Shown: piece after piece, positions 1 to 8,567 of the stretch
Numbering within the stretch: position 1 is the stretch's first letter
Layout of the letters: every line of letters begins with the position of its first letter
Origin: Phycisphaeraceae bacterium
Lineage (GTDB): Bacteria; Planctomycetota; Phycisphaerae; Phycisphaerales; UBA1924
NCBI GenBank assembly: GCA_007693965.1
Contig: RECQ01000054.1
Coordinates: 62,001-126,000, forward strand
Reading direction: 5' to 3'
Length of the DNA: 64,000 nucleotides
Position numbers and translations under genes: made by a program
Notes under the pieces: generated by a model
Told to the model about the DNA's origin: nothing
What the model saw: only the letters and a program-made list of their open reading frames with translations
Database searches by the model: none

Positions 1-808
1 CATAGAGAACGCGGCCTGCGAGCCGGAAGTGCAGGACCTGGGTCGGATGCTGACGGCGATGGGGGCGCGCATCGAGGGGGCCGGCACGCCCCGGATCGTG
101 ATCGAGGGCGTGGAGGAGCTGGGCGGGGTCGACCATCGCGTGATGCCGGACCGCATCGAGGCCGGCACCTTCATGATGATCGGCGCCATCACCAACAGTC
201 AGATCACGATCGAGAACTGCCCGCTGGATGCGCTGATGGCGGTGACGGACCGGCTGGAGCGCATCGGCGTGAAAATCACGGTGCGCGAGCCCGGCTGGGT
301 CGATCCCATGCGCGTGCGCTGCGATGTGACGTGCGACCGCACGCTGAATCCGGTCGAGATGACGACGCAGCCCTATCCCGGTTTCCCCACCGATCTGCAG
401 GCGCAGCTCCTGGCCCTGCTCACGATTGCGGAGGGCAACAGCGTGGTGACGGAGAAGATTTTCCCGGAGCGCTTCCTGCACGTCGCCGAGCTGACGCGCA
501 TGGGCGCCAGCGCCTTCCGGCAGGGGCCGACGGTTGTCGTCAGCGGCGTGCGCCGCCTGGTGGGGGCGCCGGTGATGGCCAGCGACCTGCGGGCATCCGC
601 ATGCCTGGTCATGGCGGGGCTGGCGGCGGAGGGCGAGACGATCGTCCGGCGCGTCTACCACCTCGATCGTGGGTATGAGCGGATGGATCTGGCCCTGCGC
701 GACATGGGAGCTGAGATCGAACGCATCGATGATCGTGATCTGGAGCGGCGCGAGGAGGAGGCCGTCGCGGCGTCAACCGCGCGAATTCACAGCGCACTGG
801 CCGGATGA
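1..808 (+). CDS. murA: UDP-N-acetylglucosamine 1-carboxyvinyltransferase, 3' part
   Basis: Catalyses the first committed step of peptidoglycan synthesis, transferring enolpyruvate from PEP to UDP-GlcNAc in the cytoplasm. The reading frame is open from the window edge ([10 protein letters not shown] at bases 2-31), so only about the last 268 residues are present. Family landmarks seen are [23 protein letters not shown] and the C-terminal [13 protein letters not shown] and [10 protein letters not shown] blocks. The gene is intact at its 3' end and converges on ptsH across a 37-bp gap. The family assignment is clear; the upstream start lies outside the window. Confidence 0.96.
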   Translation, partial: IENAACEPEVQDLGRMLTAMGARIEGAGTPRIVIEGVEELGGVDHRVMPDRIEAGTFMMIGAITNSQITIENCPLDALMAVTDRLERIGVKITVREPGWVDPMRVRCDVTCDRTLNPVEMTTQPYPGFPTDLQAQLLALLTIAEGNSVVTEKIFPERFLHVAELTRMGASAFRQGPTVVVSGVRRLVGAPVMASDLRASACLVMAGLAAEGETIVRRVYHLDRGYERMDLALRDMGAEIERIDDRDLERREEEAVAASTARIHSALAG

Positions 809-845
809 ACCGCGAGGTAGGATGCGCCGCGGGCGGGCGTTTTGA

Positions 846-1121
846 TCAGTCCTCGCCGAACTTGTTCTCGACCAGTTCGGTGAGCTTCGCGATGGCGCTG
901 TCGGCGTCCTTGCCTTCAGCGACGACCTCGAGCTCTGTGCCCTGTGTGGCGGCGAGCATGAGCATCTGCATGATCGACTTGCCGTCGACGGTCTGGTCGC
1001 CACGGGTGACGGTGATGCGCGACTGGAACTCACTGGCGAGATCGACGAACGTCATCGCCGGCCGGGCGTGGAGTCCCAGCCGGTTCCGGATTGTCACCTT
1101 GGCTGACGCGCGCTGCGACAC
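846..1121 (-). CDS. ptsH: HPr-family phosphocarrier protein
   Basis: Small phosphocarrier of the PTS, passing phosphate from enzyme I to IIA proteins. The active-site histidine lies in GLHARPAM, and the regulatory serine site is visible in GKSIMQMLM. The best start is GTG at 1119-1121, giving 91 residues; a second GTG sits 8 codons downstream, directly before TIRNRLGLH, and cannot be excluded. It is the last gene of a leftward group hpf-ptsN-ptsH, separated from ptsN by about 100 bp. No enzyme I or sugar permease is nearby, so a regulatory (PTS-Ntr-like) role is inferred. Confidence 0.9.
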   Translation of the reverse strand: MSQRASAKVTIRNRLGLHARPAMTFVDLASEFQSRITVTRGDQTVDGKSIMQMLMLAATQGTELEVVAEGKDADSAIAKLTELVENKFGED

Positions 1122-1221
1122 CGCTGAGTGCTTTCGTTGAGAAGGTGGAGACAAGAAATACAACTGCGGCGGACCCGCAAAGGCCGACGCCGCCTGAATC
1201 GGGGACCTTGGTTGACCAGAA

Positions 1222-1698
1222 TCAGCCGGCGAGTTGCTGGTTGTCGGCTTCATCAAGCAGGGAGACGACTTCGTCAACGGTGCTCGCTTGGCGGAGGAAC
1301 CGACGGAAGGTGTCCTGGCTGAGGTGCTTGAAGATGATCTCCATGGCCTGCAGGTGCTCCTCGGGGCTCTCTGCGGGGCTGACGAGAAGGAAGACGGAGT
1401 AGACGGGCTGCTTGTCGAGCGCGCTGAAATCCACGCCGCCGGGGCTGAGTCCGATGCCCGCTGAGATTCCGGACGCCTTCGGATGCTTGACGTGCGGGAC
1501 GGCGACGCCCCGACCGAAGCCGGTGGAGCCGCGCTTCTCGCGTTCGAGCACCATGCGCACAAGCTCATCGCGCATGCCGGCCTCCGCGGCGCCGGCGCCG
1601 ACAAGAGCATCTATCATCTCCGCGACGACGTCGTCGCGCTGGGTGGATTGAAGCTGAGGCACGATGGCCGGCTTCACCACGATGTCTCGCAATCTCAT
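1222..1698 (-). CDS. ptsN: PTS IIA component, fructose/nitrogen-regulatory type
   Basis: EIIA-type phosphoacceptor of about 158 residues. The phosphorylated histidine is H69 in GVAVPHVKH. The start chosen is ATG at 1696-1698, preceded by CCGGAGAA about 7 nt upstream. An upstream ATG at 1731 is in frame but has no good ribosome site and begins right at the hpf stop codon. It lies between hpf and ptsH, the order seen in rpoN-linked PTS-Ntr operons, although rpoN itself is absent here. Regulation of transport or nitrogen/carbon balance through HPr is inferred. Confidence 0.9.
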   Translation of the reverse strand: MRLRDIVVKPAIVPQLQSTQRDDVVAEMIDALVGAGAAEAGMRDELVRMVLEREKRGSTGFGRGVAVPHVKHPKASGISAGIGLSPGGVDFSALDKQPVYSVFLLVSPAESPEEHLQAMEIIFKHLSQDTFRRFLRQASTVDEVVSLLDEADNQQLAG

Positions 1699-1731
1699 GG
1701 AACGATTCTCCGGGTGCGTCGAACGCTTCAT

Positions 1732-2031
1732 TCAGCGCTTGACGTTCCTCAACTTCTCCTTGAAATCAGTCAGCTGCCGCGACATCTTGTCGACGCACTG
1801 GTCGATGCATCCATAGATGTTCGGCCCGCGCGCATGACACACGAATGGATCGTGCTTCACCGCGTCGACGACCAGCTCCGCGCTGAATTCGCCATGTTCC
1901 GCCGTGTCCAGCACGACATCGATCTCCATCACCCCGTCGAAGAATTTCAACAGCTTCTGGCACTTCGTCTCCGCGTGCTCCCGGATGGGGGCGGTGACGT
2001 CCAGTCGCTTGCCGGTCACTTCGATTCGCAT
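1732..2031 (-). CDS. hpf: Ribosome hibernation promoting factor / RaiA family
   Basis: Short-form HPF/RaiA protein of 99 residues that binds the 30S subunit and stabilises inactive ribosomes in slow growth. It opens with MRIEVTGKRLDVT and has the family pattern IREHAETKCQKLLKFF. The start at 2029-2031 follows GAGGAGTGAGGA. The lysine- and arginine-rich C-terminus (TDFKEKLRNVKR) fits a short HPF without the dimerisation tail. It is followed closely by ptsN and preceded by a DUF502 gene 55 bp away, which suggests one transcript. Confidence 0.9.
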   Translation of the reverse strand: MRIEVTGKRLDVTAPIREHAETKCQKLLKFFDGVMEIDVVLDTAEHGEFSAELVVDAVKHDPFVCHARGPNIYGCIDQCVDKMSRQLTDFKEKLRNVKR

Positions 2032-2086
2032 GGCGTCCTCACTCCTCGGGCGGCGCCCTATCGGGGGCCGCCGGCGTTCGCGTCGA

Positions 2087-3034
2087 TCACGACCGGTCAG
2101 GGTTCGATTCTGAGCCGCTTTTGTCATCTTCCGGGGGCTCAGGGGGCATCATCCCCTGCAGGGGCCCCGGGGACAAGTCGCCCGGCTGCTGCTGCAGAAT
2201 CGGCGGCTCATCCTCCTTGCGATCGACTTGCTGGTGCGAGGGGACCAGAACGCCGCCGGTCACCACGAATCGCAGGGCCTCGTCGATGGTGATGGGGATG
2301 TCGATCGCATCCTCTTTCTTGACGTTGATGGTGTAGCCGGTGAATGGCGTGGGGCTGGAGGGAATGAAAACGGTGACCATGTCCCCGCCCGCCTCTCCTT
2401 CGATGGATTTCATCGATGCGCCTGTCATCAGGCCGACGGTCCAGATCCCCTTGCGCGGATATTCGACCAGCACGACTCGGTTGAAGGCGAGCTTCTTGTC
2501 GCCGCCGATCAGGAAGTCGACCACTTGCTTCACATGCGGGTAGACGCTCTTGAAGATGGGCAGTCGGTTCAGGAAATCCTCGAACTTGTGGTAGAACTTG
2601 CGGCCCAGGAAGCCGCCGAGCAGCAGGCCGGCGAGGTAGATCAGAATGATCGCGACCACCAGCCCGATCAGGCGCAGGTACCAGTGGTCGTTCCAGTATT
2701 CCTTGAAGTTCCGGGCCCGTATCTGCGGGCGGAGGACTTCTTCCTGAATCGGCCGGCGCGCCTCCACCGTCCGCTGGTGCTTGGCGTGAAAGACCTGGTC
2801 TTCGGTGACGACGAACCATTCGGGCAGGCGGTCGGGCGAGAGCGTTCGGGGAGCGACGTTGATGATCACCTGCCGGATTCCGGCGTTGATGGGCTCGGCG
2901 ATGTTCGAGTCCACGAAGCGGTACGCCATGAACAGGATCCACAGCGTGAGCACCGAAGGCAGCAGAATTGCGAGCCCGCGCACGAAGAACTGCTTGAAAT
3001 CCTGCCAGAAGGTCTTCCGTTCGCTCTTGCTCAT
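2087..3034 (-). CDS. DUF502 family integral membrane protein
   Basis: Predicted inner-membrane protein of 315 residues. Two strong membrane segments are visible near residues 15-45 (GLAILLPSVLTLWILFMAY) and 120-145 (GLVVAIILIYLAGLLLGG), followed by a soluble region with the DUF502 blocks RLPIFKSVYPHVKQV and VFIPSSPTPFTGY. The C-terminal 50 residues are proline- and acid-rich and probably disordered. The start at 3032-3034 (MSKSERKT) follows GAAGGGAA; upstream in-frame codons look non-coding. Molecular function of the family is unknown. Co-orientation with hpf and ptsN suggests a shared transcript. Confidence 0.85.
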   Translation of the reverse strand: MSKSERKTFWQDFKQFFVRGLAILLPSVLTLWILFMAYRFVDSNIAEPINAGIRQVIINVAPRTLSPDRLPEWFVVTEDQVFHAKHQRTVEARRPIQEEVLRPQIRARNFKEYWNDHWYLRLIGLVVAIILIYLAGLLLGGFLGRKFYHKFEDFLNRLPIFKSVYPHVKQVVDFLIGGDKKLAFNRVVLVEYPRKGIWTVGLMTGASMKSIEGEAGGDMVTVFIPSSPTPFTGYTINVKKEDAIDIPITIDEALRFVVTGGVLVPSHQQVDRKEDEPPILQQQPGDLSPGPLQGMMPPEPPEDDKSGSESNPDRS

Positions 3035-3216
3035 CCGTGGGCGGGTTCCCTTCGTTCCTGCTCGCCGTCGATTCCAGAGTCCCACCGCCCGGCGCACCTG
3101 TGTTGGACACGCTCCGGTGGCGACCGGGTGTGCGGACTGTACGGCTTTGCTCAGATTGCGGCAATGCAGCACGGGGCGGCGGCGCCCGGCTCAGCCGCGA
3201 CCACGAGCCCAATGTT

Positions 3217-4698
3217 TCAGGGCGCCGGGACGAGGGTCACCTGCACCGTGTGATGCAGGCGGCCCCGCCGCACCGAGATTTCCACGGTCTCGCCGGGCTC
3301 GAACTCGCTGAGGATGCGCACCAGGTCTTCCATGGCGCGGGTTGAGCGCCCGTTGATGGCGGTGATGACATCGCGCATGCGCAGGCCCGCCCGGCGGGCG
3401 TCGGATCCGGGGGGGATCCTTTCGATCTCGGGCCCGTCGCCGCGTCCGGGGCCGATCTCCACGCCGATGCTGGCCATGCCGGGACGGATCTCCTCCGGCG
3501 CCTCGGGGAAGGCCCGGATCCAGGCCCGGTAGCGCCGCTCGACCTCGGCGAGGGACGTCTCGAAGACAGACTCCAGCGCCCGGATACCGGTGTCATCCTC
3601 GTCGTGCCCAGCGGTGTAGCGGCGGTACCACTCGGACAGCTTCCCCTCCTCGTGGAGAAACATCATGACGGCGCGGGCCTGGGCGTAGTGTGCGTTGGGG
3701 CGCCGGCCCACGAAGTGCTCGCGCGGCATCGTCATGAGTTCATTCAGGGGCAACATTCGGCCGGCCCGCTCCAGGCGCTTCACGATGTTCGTCCGCCACG
3801 ATGGCGCCGGGAGCAACTCGCCGTCCGGTCCCCAGTCGATGTCCTCGACCAGGCAGCCGAGGCCTTCGAGGATCCAGTCCGGGTGGCGCTGATCGAGGCG
3901 CGTCATGTCGCGCCAGTGGAGCACATGCAGAAACTCGTGGCGCAGGCTGGGGCCGATGTCCTGGCTGATGAGGCGTCGCTGGTTGTGGCTGTAGAAGCCG
4001 CCGACGTTGGCCGAGCGCACCATGCCGACGAAGTCCTCCGGAGTCGGGAGGATGACGCTCACCCAGGGATCGGGGCGCCGGTCGGTGGGCCGGTCCGGGC
4101 CGAGTCCGGTGAAGAGATTGGCGAAGGCCCACTCTGACAGCATTTCGATGTCGCGCCGCGCCTCCTGGAAGAGTCGCCGGTCGAAGGCGGAGATGTAGAG
4201 GAGTCGCAGGTCTTCATCCTGCTCGTAGTCATAGCCGGAGCCGAAGACGCGTTTCGCGGATTCGAGGTTGGCCTCCATGCGGGCGTCGAGCAGGTCGCGC
4301 CAGCCTTCGAGTATTGATTCGTAGGTGATGTGGCCGCGCATGGGGCCCAGGTTGCTGTCGCGCTTCATGTGGTGGAAGTCGACGAAGCCGATCGAGATGG
4401 CCTCGATGAGGCGGTCCGAGGCGCCCTCGAGATCGCCGAGTTGGGCCAGAGCGCAGGCGAGGTTGTAGCGGTGGATGGGGCTGGCGCCGTCCAGCTCGAT
4501 CAACTGCTTGAGCAGGTCGCGGGCCTCGCGGTGTTCGCCCTCGTCGAAGGCTCGCACCACGCGGCGCTCCAGCTCCGCGGCGTCGCCCTGCCCGTGGGCC
4601 GGGGCCGGGGCCGGGGTCAGCATGAGTAGAGCAAGCAACGCGACGGGGAGCGGCCGGAGGATCAGAAGGCGGAGCCGATGAATGCGTCGTGTCTTCAC
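3217..4698 (-). CDS. Secreted TPR / zinc metallopeptidase-like / PDZ protein
   Basis: A 493-residue exported protein. Residues 1-37 form a signal peptide ending near APAHGQG. Residues 40-110 look like TPR repeats (HRYNLACALAQLGDLEGA). The centre holds the zinc-peptidase motif HEFLH at 254-258, followed by E278 in WILEGLGCL, the spacing of gluzincin-type peptidases (peptidase MA / DUF1570-like). Residues about 405-493 form a PDZ domain. Activity is inferred from the conserved ligands; substrates are unknown. The ATG overlaps the purN stop by 4 bp (ATGA), so translation is probably coupled. Confidence 0.75.
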   Translation of the reverse strand: MKTRRIHRLRLLILRPLPVALLALLMLTPAPAPAHGQGDAAELERRVVRAFDEGEHREARDLLKQLIELDGASPIHRYNLACALAQLGDLEGASDRLIEAISIGFVDFHHMKRDSNLGPMRGHITYESILEGWRDLLDARMEANLESAKRVFGSGYDYEQDEDLRLLYISAFDRRLFQEARRDIEMLSEWAFANLFTGLGPDRPTDRRPDPWVSVILPTPEDFVGMVRSANVGGFYSHNQRRLISQDIGPSLRHEFLHVLHWRDMTRLDQRHPDWILEGLGCLVEDIDWGPDGELLPAPSWRTNIVKRLERAGRMLPLNELMTMPREHFVGRRPNAHYAQARAVMMFLHEEGKLSEWYRRYTAGHDEDDTGIRALESVFETSLAEVERRYRAWIRAFPEAPEEIRPGMASIGVEIGPGRGDGPEIERIPPGSDARRAGLRMRDVITAINGRSTRAMEDLVRILSEFEPGETVEISVRRGRLHHTVQVTLVPAP

Positions 4699-5297
4699 AC
4701 CTTCATTATTCGCACCCGGCGCCCCTCGATCGACACGTGTCCTTCCAGCAGCAGGCGGAGGGCCTCTGGATACGCCTCAATCTCCAGTTCGAAGACCCGG
4801 GCGGCCAGCGAGTCGGGCGTGTCGTCCTCCTCGACCGGGCAGCACCGCTGCAGGACGATCGGACCCGTGTCATACCCCGCATCGCAGAGGTGGACGGTGC
4901 AGCCCGAGACTTTGCACCCGGCGTCGATGACGGCGCGGTGGACGCGCCCACCGAACATGTCGACGCCCCCGAAGGATGGGAGCAGGGCGGGGTGGATGTT
5001 CACCACGCGGCCTTCAAGGGCCGGCGGGATCTTCAGCAGACGCAGGTAACCGGCGAGCACGATCCACGCGGCGTCGGACTCGGTCATCAGTCGCTTCAGC
5101 TCGCTCGGCTCGATGTCGCCGGGCATGATGCGCGTGTCGAACCCCCGCTCGCGGGCCCGCTCGGCGCCGAGGCATTCACGCGATGCGATCACCATGGCGA
5201 TGCGGGCCTTCAGCTCGCCTGACTCGATGCGGTCGGCGATGTTGAGGAGCGTCCGCCCGGAGCCGGAGAGAAGCACGACGATTCCCGGCGCGCTCAT
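4695..5297 (-). CDS. purN: Phosphoribosylglycinamide formyltransferase
   Basis: Folate-dependent GAR transformylase of de novo purine synthesis. The 200-residue protein starts MSAPGIVVLLSGSGRTLLN and carries the formyltransferase signature around NIHPALLPSFGG, with the catalytic-type HPALLP histidine and DAGYDTGPIV. Its start overlaps the preceding thioesterase stop (ATGA at 5294-5297) and its stop overlaps the next gene, so three genes form a tightly coupled unit. In-frame codons upstream of 5297 lie inside the thioesterase gene and are not used. Confidence 0.93.
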   Translation of the reverse strand: MSAPGIVVLLSGSGRTLLNIADRIESGELKARIAMVIASRECLGAERARERGFDTRIMPGDIEPSELKRLMTESDAAWIVLAGYLRLLKIPPALEGRVVNIHPALLPSFGGVDMFGGRVHRAVIDAGCKVSGCTVHLCDAGYDTGPIVLQRCCPVEEDDTPDSLAARVFELEIEAYPEALRLLLEGHVSIEGRRVRIMKV

Positions 5298-5722
5298 CGC
5301 GACGTCTCCGGCGTTGTGGCCGTCGGGGGCGACGAGAATGGAATCGCTTTGCCGTCGGGGCCGACGGCGACCATCGTCGTGGTCGCGGTGGTGACGCGCA
5401 CGCATTGGCCGGTGGCGTAGCGATCGACCTCGACATCCACCTCGACGGTGACGCTCTTCGTGCCCATGCGCACGGTGCGGGTGTAGAAGTTCACGATGTC
5501 GCCGAGGCCGACGGGGGCGACGAAGTCCACGCGGTCGAGGGCCGCGGTGACCCAGCGGTGGGCGCCGTGGCGACGCGCCTCGACGAAGCCAGCCTGGTCG
5601 ATCCAGCTCAGGATCACGCCGCCGAAGATGGTCCCGTACTGGTTCGTATCCCGCGGCATGGTGACGACGCGGAGGGCGAGACGGCGCTCTGCATCCGGGT
5701 TGTGCTGCTGCTTCTCTGTCAC
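5294..5722 (-). CDS. Acyl-CoA thioesterase, YciA/hotdog family
   Basis: Hotdog-fold thioesterase of 142 residues. Family landmarks are MPRDTNQYGTIFGGVILSWID (N, G and D of the active-site helix region), DRVDFVAPVGLGDIV and VEVDVEVDR. It would hydrolyse acyl-CoA esters in the cytoplasm; chain preference cannot be read from sequence. The C-terminus is threonine- and proline-rich. It is first in the thioesterase-purN-peptidase unit; 37 bp separate it from the upstream iron permease gene, so it may also be read from the iron promoter. Confidence 0.88.
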   Translation of the reverse strand: MTEKQQHNPDAERRLALRVVTMPRDTNQYGTIFGGVILSWIDQAGFVEARRHGAHRWVTAALDRVDFVAPVGLGDIVNFYTRTVRMGTKSVTVEVDVEVDRYATGQCVRVTTATTTMVAVGPDGKAIPFSSPPTATTPETSR

Positions 5723-5759
5723 GTGGATGATCCTACAGCGTGGGGCAGTTCGTCGCGCA

Positions 5760-7295
5760 TCACTCCTTGAACGCGCCCACGAGGACCCACACCACGGCGC
5801 TGCTGACGATGAGCATCATGAGCGCCATCGGCGCCGCGGCCATGTGGCGGGCTTCATTCAACAGGTCGAAGAGTTCGAAGGCGAGCGTGTCGAAGCCGGT
5901 GGGGCGGAGGATGAGGGTGATGGGCAGCTCCTTGACCACGGTGAGAAAGGCGAGCGCTGCGCCCGCCGCGACGCCGGGAGCGATGGCGGGCCAGCCGACA
6001 CGGACCCACGTTCTGGTGAAGGAGGCGCCGAGGCCGATGGCGGCGTCGAGGCGATCGGTGTGCAGTCGTCTGGCGGCGGCGGTGGCGGGTCCGAGGGCCT
6101 CGGCGACGCACTTGATGGCGTACGCCGCCAGGAGCAGAGGGAGCGTCTGGTAGAGGCCGAAGAGGCCCTGCGTCTCCAGCCCGATGCGCACCAGGGCGAA
6201 GCCGATGACGACACCGGGCAGTCCGTAGCCGATCAGGGCCAGGGCGCCGAAGCGCTCCATCCAGGAGCGACCGCGCACGTATTCGCCGCGGTGGATGATG
6301 AGCGTGATGGGCAGTGCCGCGATCGCGGCGATGACGGCGGTGATGAGGCTCACCTGCAGCGTGCGGGCGGCGGGCGTCAGGGCGGGGAGGATGGTCGAGC
6401 GGATCGTCTCCGACGAATGTTCCAGGCCGGTGGTCCACCAAGAGAGGGCCATGGCGAAGGGAAGGCCGACGGCGATGGCGACCGTGCCGGCGCAGAGCAG
6501 AGACGCAGGGAGCTTCCACACACGGAGCGGGATGCGGATGCTGATCGGCTCGGTCTGGGCGTCAGCCGTCCCGGCGCCGCGCGAGCCTCGCAGACGACCG
6601 ATGCCCAACAGGCACAGCAGGGCCAACAGACTGAGCACGCCGGACAGGGCCGCGGCGCCGGCGGGATCGAATGCGGCTCTGCGGCTCTCGATGGCGAAGG
6701 TGAGCACTTTCACTTCGAGAATCGCGACGCAGCCGTAGTCGCTCAGCGCGTAGAGGCCGATCAGCAGCCCGGTCCATTCGAGCGTGGGGAGAATCTGCGG
6801 CAGCGTGGCCGACCAGAAGCCGCGCCACGGTCCGAGGCCGAGCGAACGTGCGGCGAGCTCCAGGTCCTGGTTGATGCGGCGCAGGGCCGCGACAAGGGGC
6901 AGCAGCGCGTAGGGATAGGTGATGAGCGTCATGGCGAGCCAGGCGCCGAGAAAGCCGTCCACGCCGAGAGCGCCTCGGTAGGCCTCGGCGACGAGAAAAC
7001 TCGGCGCCGCCAGCGGCAGGGCGAGCGGGATCAGCCAATGCCGCCCGCCGGGGGTGTCGGTTCGGGCGATGAGCCACGCGAGCAGCGTCGCCAGCGCCAG
7101 CGCCGAGACCGTCACGCACGCAGCCAGCGTGATGGAGCGGGCGGTGAGCATCCACACATCGGCGCGTGCGGCGGCGCTCCAGGCAGCGCCGGGGTCACGG
7201 AAGATCGCGAATCCGATGTACGCGAGCGGCGAGACCACCAGCGCAAGCACGATCACGCTTGCTATCGCCAGTCCCACCCGCCACGACCTCGGCAT
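5760..7295 (-). CDS. Iron(III) ABC transporter permease, fused double-domain type
   Basis: A 511-residue inner-membrane permease with about 12 hydrophobic segments and two copies of the binding-protein-dependent transport fold, as in FbpB/ThiP. EAA-loop-like segments are visible near ELAARSLGLGPWRGFWSATLP and DRLDAAIGLGASFTRTW. It follows the periplasmic binding protein gene by 35 bp and is read in the same direction, so both come from the Fur-box promoter near 8430. No ATPase gene is adjacent; an ATPase encoded elsewhere must complete the transporter. Iron as substrate is inferred from the partner and promoter. Confidence 0.88.
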   Translation of the reverse strand: MPRSWRVGLAIASVIVLALVVSPLAYIGFAIFRDPGAAWSAAARADVWMLTARSITLAACVTVSALALATLLAWLIARTDTPGGRHWLIPLALPLAAPSFLVAEAYRGALGVDGFLGAWLAMTLITYPYALLPLVAALRRINQDLELAARSLGLGPWRGFWSATLPQILPTLEWTGLLIGLYALSDYGCVAILEVKVLTFAIESRRAAFDPAGAAALSGVLSLLALLCLLGIGRLRGSRGAGTADAQTEPISIRIPLRVWKLPASLLCAGTVAIAVGLPFAMALSWWTTGLEHSSETIRSTILPALTPAARTLQVSLITAVIAAIAALPITLIIHRGEYVRGRSWMERFGALALIGYGLPGVVIGFALVRIGLETQGLFGLYQTLPLLLAAYAIKCVAEALGPATAAARRLHTDRLDAAIGLGASFTRTWVRVGWPAIAPGVAAGAALAFLTVVKELPITLILRPTGFDTLAFELFDLLNEARHMAAAPMALMMLIVSSAVVWVLVGAFKE

Positions 7296-7330
7296 CGATC
7301 ACACCCTTCTGCACAAGGAAGTCGTGTGCA

Positions 7331-8386
7331 TTACGGGAGCACGCCCGTCTCCCGGAGCATGTCGAGGGTGGCGCGGAGATCGCTGAGTGAGCCGAGATCG
7401 ATGTCGAGTCGCTCCAGGGCGCGGATGTCGGGCGCGGCGGCGCCTTCGGGGGCGGGCGCTTCGGTGGTCAGCGGGAATTCACCCGTCTCCCGGGCGAACC
7501 ATCGCTGCGTTTGGTCGCTCAGCAGGAACTCGACAAAGCGGGCGGCGGAGGCGCGGCGTTTCGATTCGGTCAGCACTCCGACACCCGCCACGCTCATCAT
7601 GCCGCCGACATCGTCGGGCAGGAAGTGGTTGGCGACGGGGAAATCGGCGCCGCGTTCGCGCTGAAAGCCGGCGAGGTAGTAGTGATTGGTGAGGCCCAGA
7701 TCGATCTCACCATCTGCGATGGCCTGAATGATCGGGCGGTTGGAGGTGTAGTCGCGGACACCGGACCGCTTCATCGCCTGCAGCCAGCGACGTGTGGCAT
7801 CGTCACCATGGTGGTGGCGCATGGCGGTGATGAAGAGTTGGAAGGATGCGTTGGATGGCGCCCAACCCACCCGGCCGCGCCAGTGGGGCTCGGTCAGTTC
7901 GAGCACGCTTGCCGGCAGGGCATCCGCATCGCAGCGGATCGTGGAGTGGGCCAGCACGCGGGCCCGGCCGGAGACGCCGACCCACACGCCGTCGAGGGCC
8001 CGGTATGCGGCGGGGACGCGCTGCAGCGCGTCGGAATCGAGCGCGACGAGCAGGCCCCGGTCGCCGACGGCGCCGAGCGCGCCCGGGTCCTGTGACAGGA
8101 AGACATCGGCGGGGGTGCGCCGGCCTTCCTCGATGAGCAGGTTGGCCATGTCGGTCGAGCCGGCGTAGCGGACCTCGATCTGGATGCCGGTCTCGCTGGT
8201 GAAACGATCCATCAGCGGTCCGACAAGGGACTTGCTGCGGCCGGAGTAGATGACCAGCGGACCGCCCTTTTCGTCGCGCTCGGCGGTCTTTCCAGCCTGG
8301 TCGGCGCCAGTGGCGCTGGTGGAGAGGAGGGCCGGGACGGCCGCGCAGGCCGCAATGATGGCGAGGGCGATGATTCGGAAGAGCAT
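7331..8386 (-). CDS. Iron(III) ABC transporter substrate-binding protein
   Basis: A 351-residue exported binding protein of the FbpA/FutA type. Residues 1-28 form a signal peptide. Matching family blocks are VIYSGRSKSLVGPLMDRF, EVRYAGSTDMANLL, ADVFLSQDPGALGAV and the tyrosine pair in LGLTNHYYLAG that coordinates Fe(III) in this family. The start at 8384-8386 follows CTGGAGGT, 8 nt upstream. A Fur-like box overlapping the probable -10 element lies 34 nt upstream, so iron repression is expected. It is co-transcribed with the permease. Confidence 0.9.
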   Translation of the reverse strand: MLFRIIALAIIAACAAVPALLSTSATGADQAGKTAERDEKGGPLVIYSGRSKSLVGPLMDRFTSETGIQIEVRYAGSTDMANLLIEEGRRTPADVFLSQDPGALGAVGDRGLLVALDSDALQRVPAAYRALDGVWVGVSGRARVLAHSTIRCDADALPASVLELTEPHWRGRVGWAPSNASFQLFITAMRHHHGDDATRRWLQAMKRSGVRDYTSNRPIIQAIADGEIDLGLTNHYYLAGFQRERGADFPVANHFLPDDVGGMMSVAGVGVLTESKRRASAARFVEFLLSDQTQRWFARETGEFPLTTEAPAPEGAAAPDIRALERLDIDLGSLSDLRATLDMLRETGVLP

Positions 8387-8419
8387 TGGAAGACCTCCAG
8401 GTCCTGAATAGGCTGCGAT

Positions 8420-8434
8420 TGAGAATCAGTATCA
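8420..8434. promoter_or_regulatory. Fur box (candidate)
   Basis: TGAGAATCAGTATCA matches the 7-1-7 Fur consensus (TGATAAT-N-ATTATCA) at 12 of 14 defined positions and is near-palindromic. It sits between the divergent iron-binding-protein and nadB genes, 34 nt from the former, and overlaps the predicted -10 element of its promoter. This placement fits iron-dependent repression. Confidence 0.7.
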
Positions 8435-8456
8435 GCTACTCGGGTCTCGGAGGCAA
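8428..8456 (-). promoter_or_regulatory. Sigma-70-type promoter of the iron uptake genes
   Basis: On the minus strand TTGCCT (8456-8451) and GATACT (8433-8428) are separated by exactly 17 bp, each matching 4 of 6 consensus positions. The -10 lies inside the Fur-like box. The predicted transcript would start roughly 35 nt before the binding-protein start codon. Confidence 0.45.
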
Positions 8457-8567
8457 ATCGTACGGTTCCGCCCCGCTAAACTCGGCGGTCTCATCCTTTG
8501 CGATTGCCCCGCCTCCCGCGCCCCAGCTCGCCAGGCGTCCGAGGAACCCCGGAACCCTGCGGATTCC

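Noticed and set aside
5496-7664. Long rightward open frame (over 700 codons) antisense to the iron permease gene
   Set aside because: It mirrors the GC-rich permease gene, is full of low-complexity Gly/Glu/Arg runs, and shows no family motif; the opposite strand carries a clear transporter.
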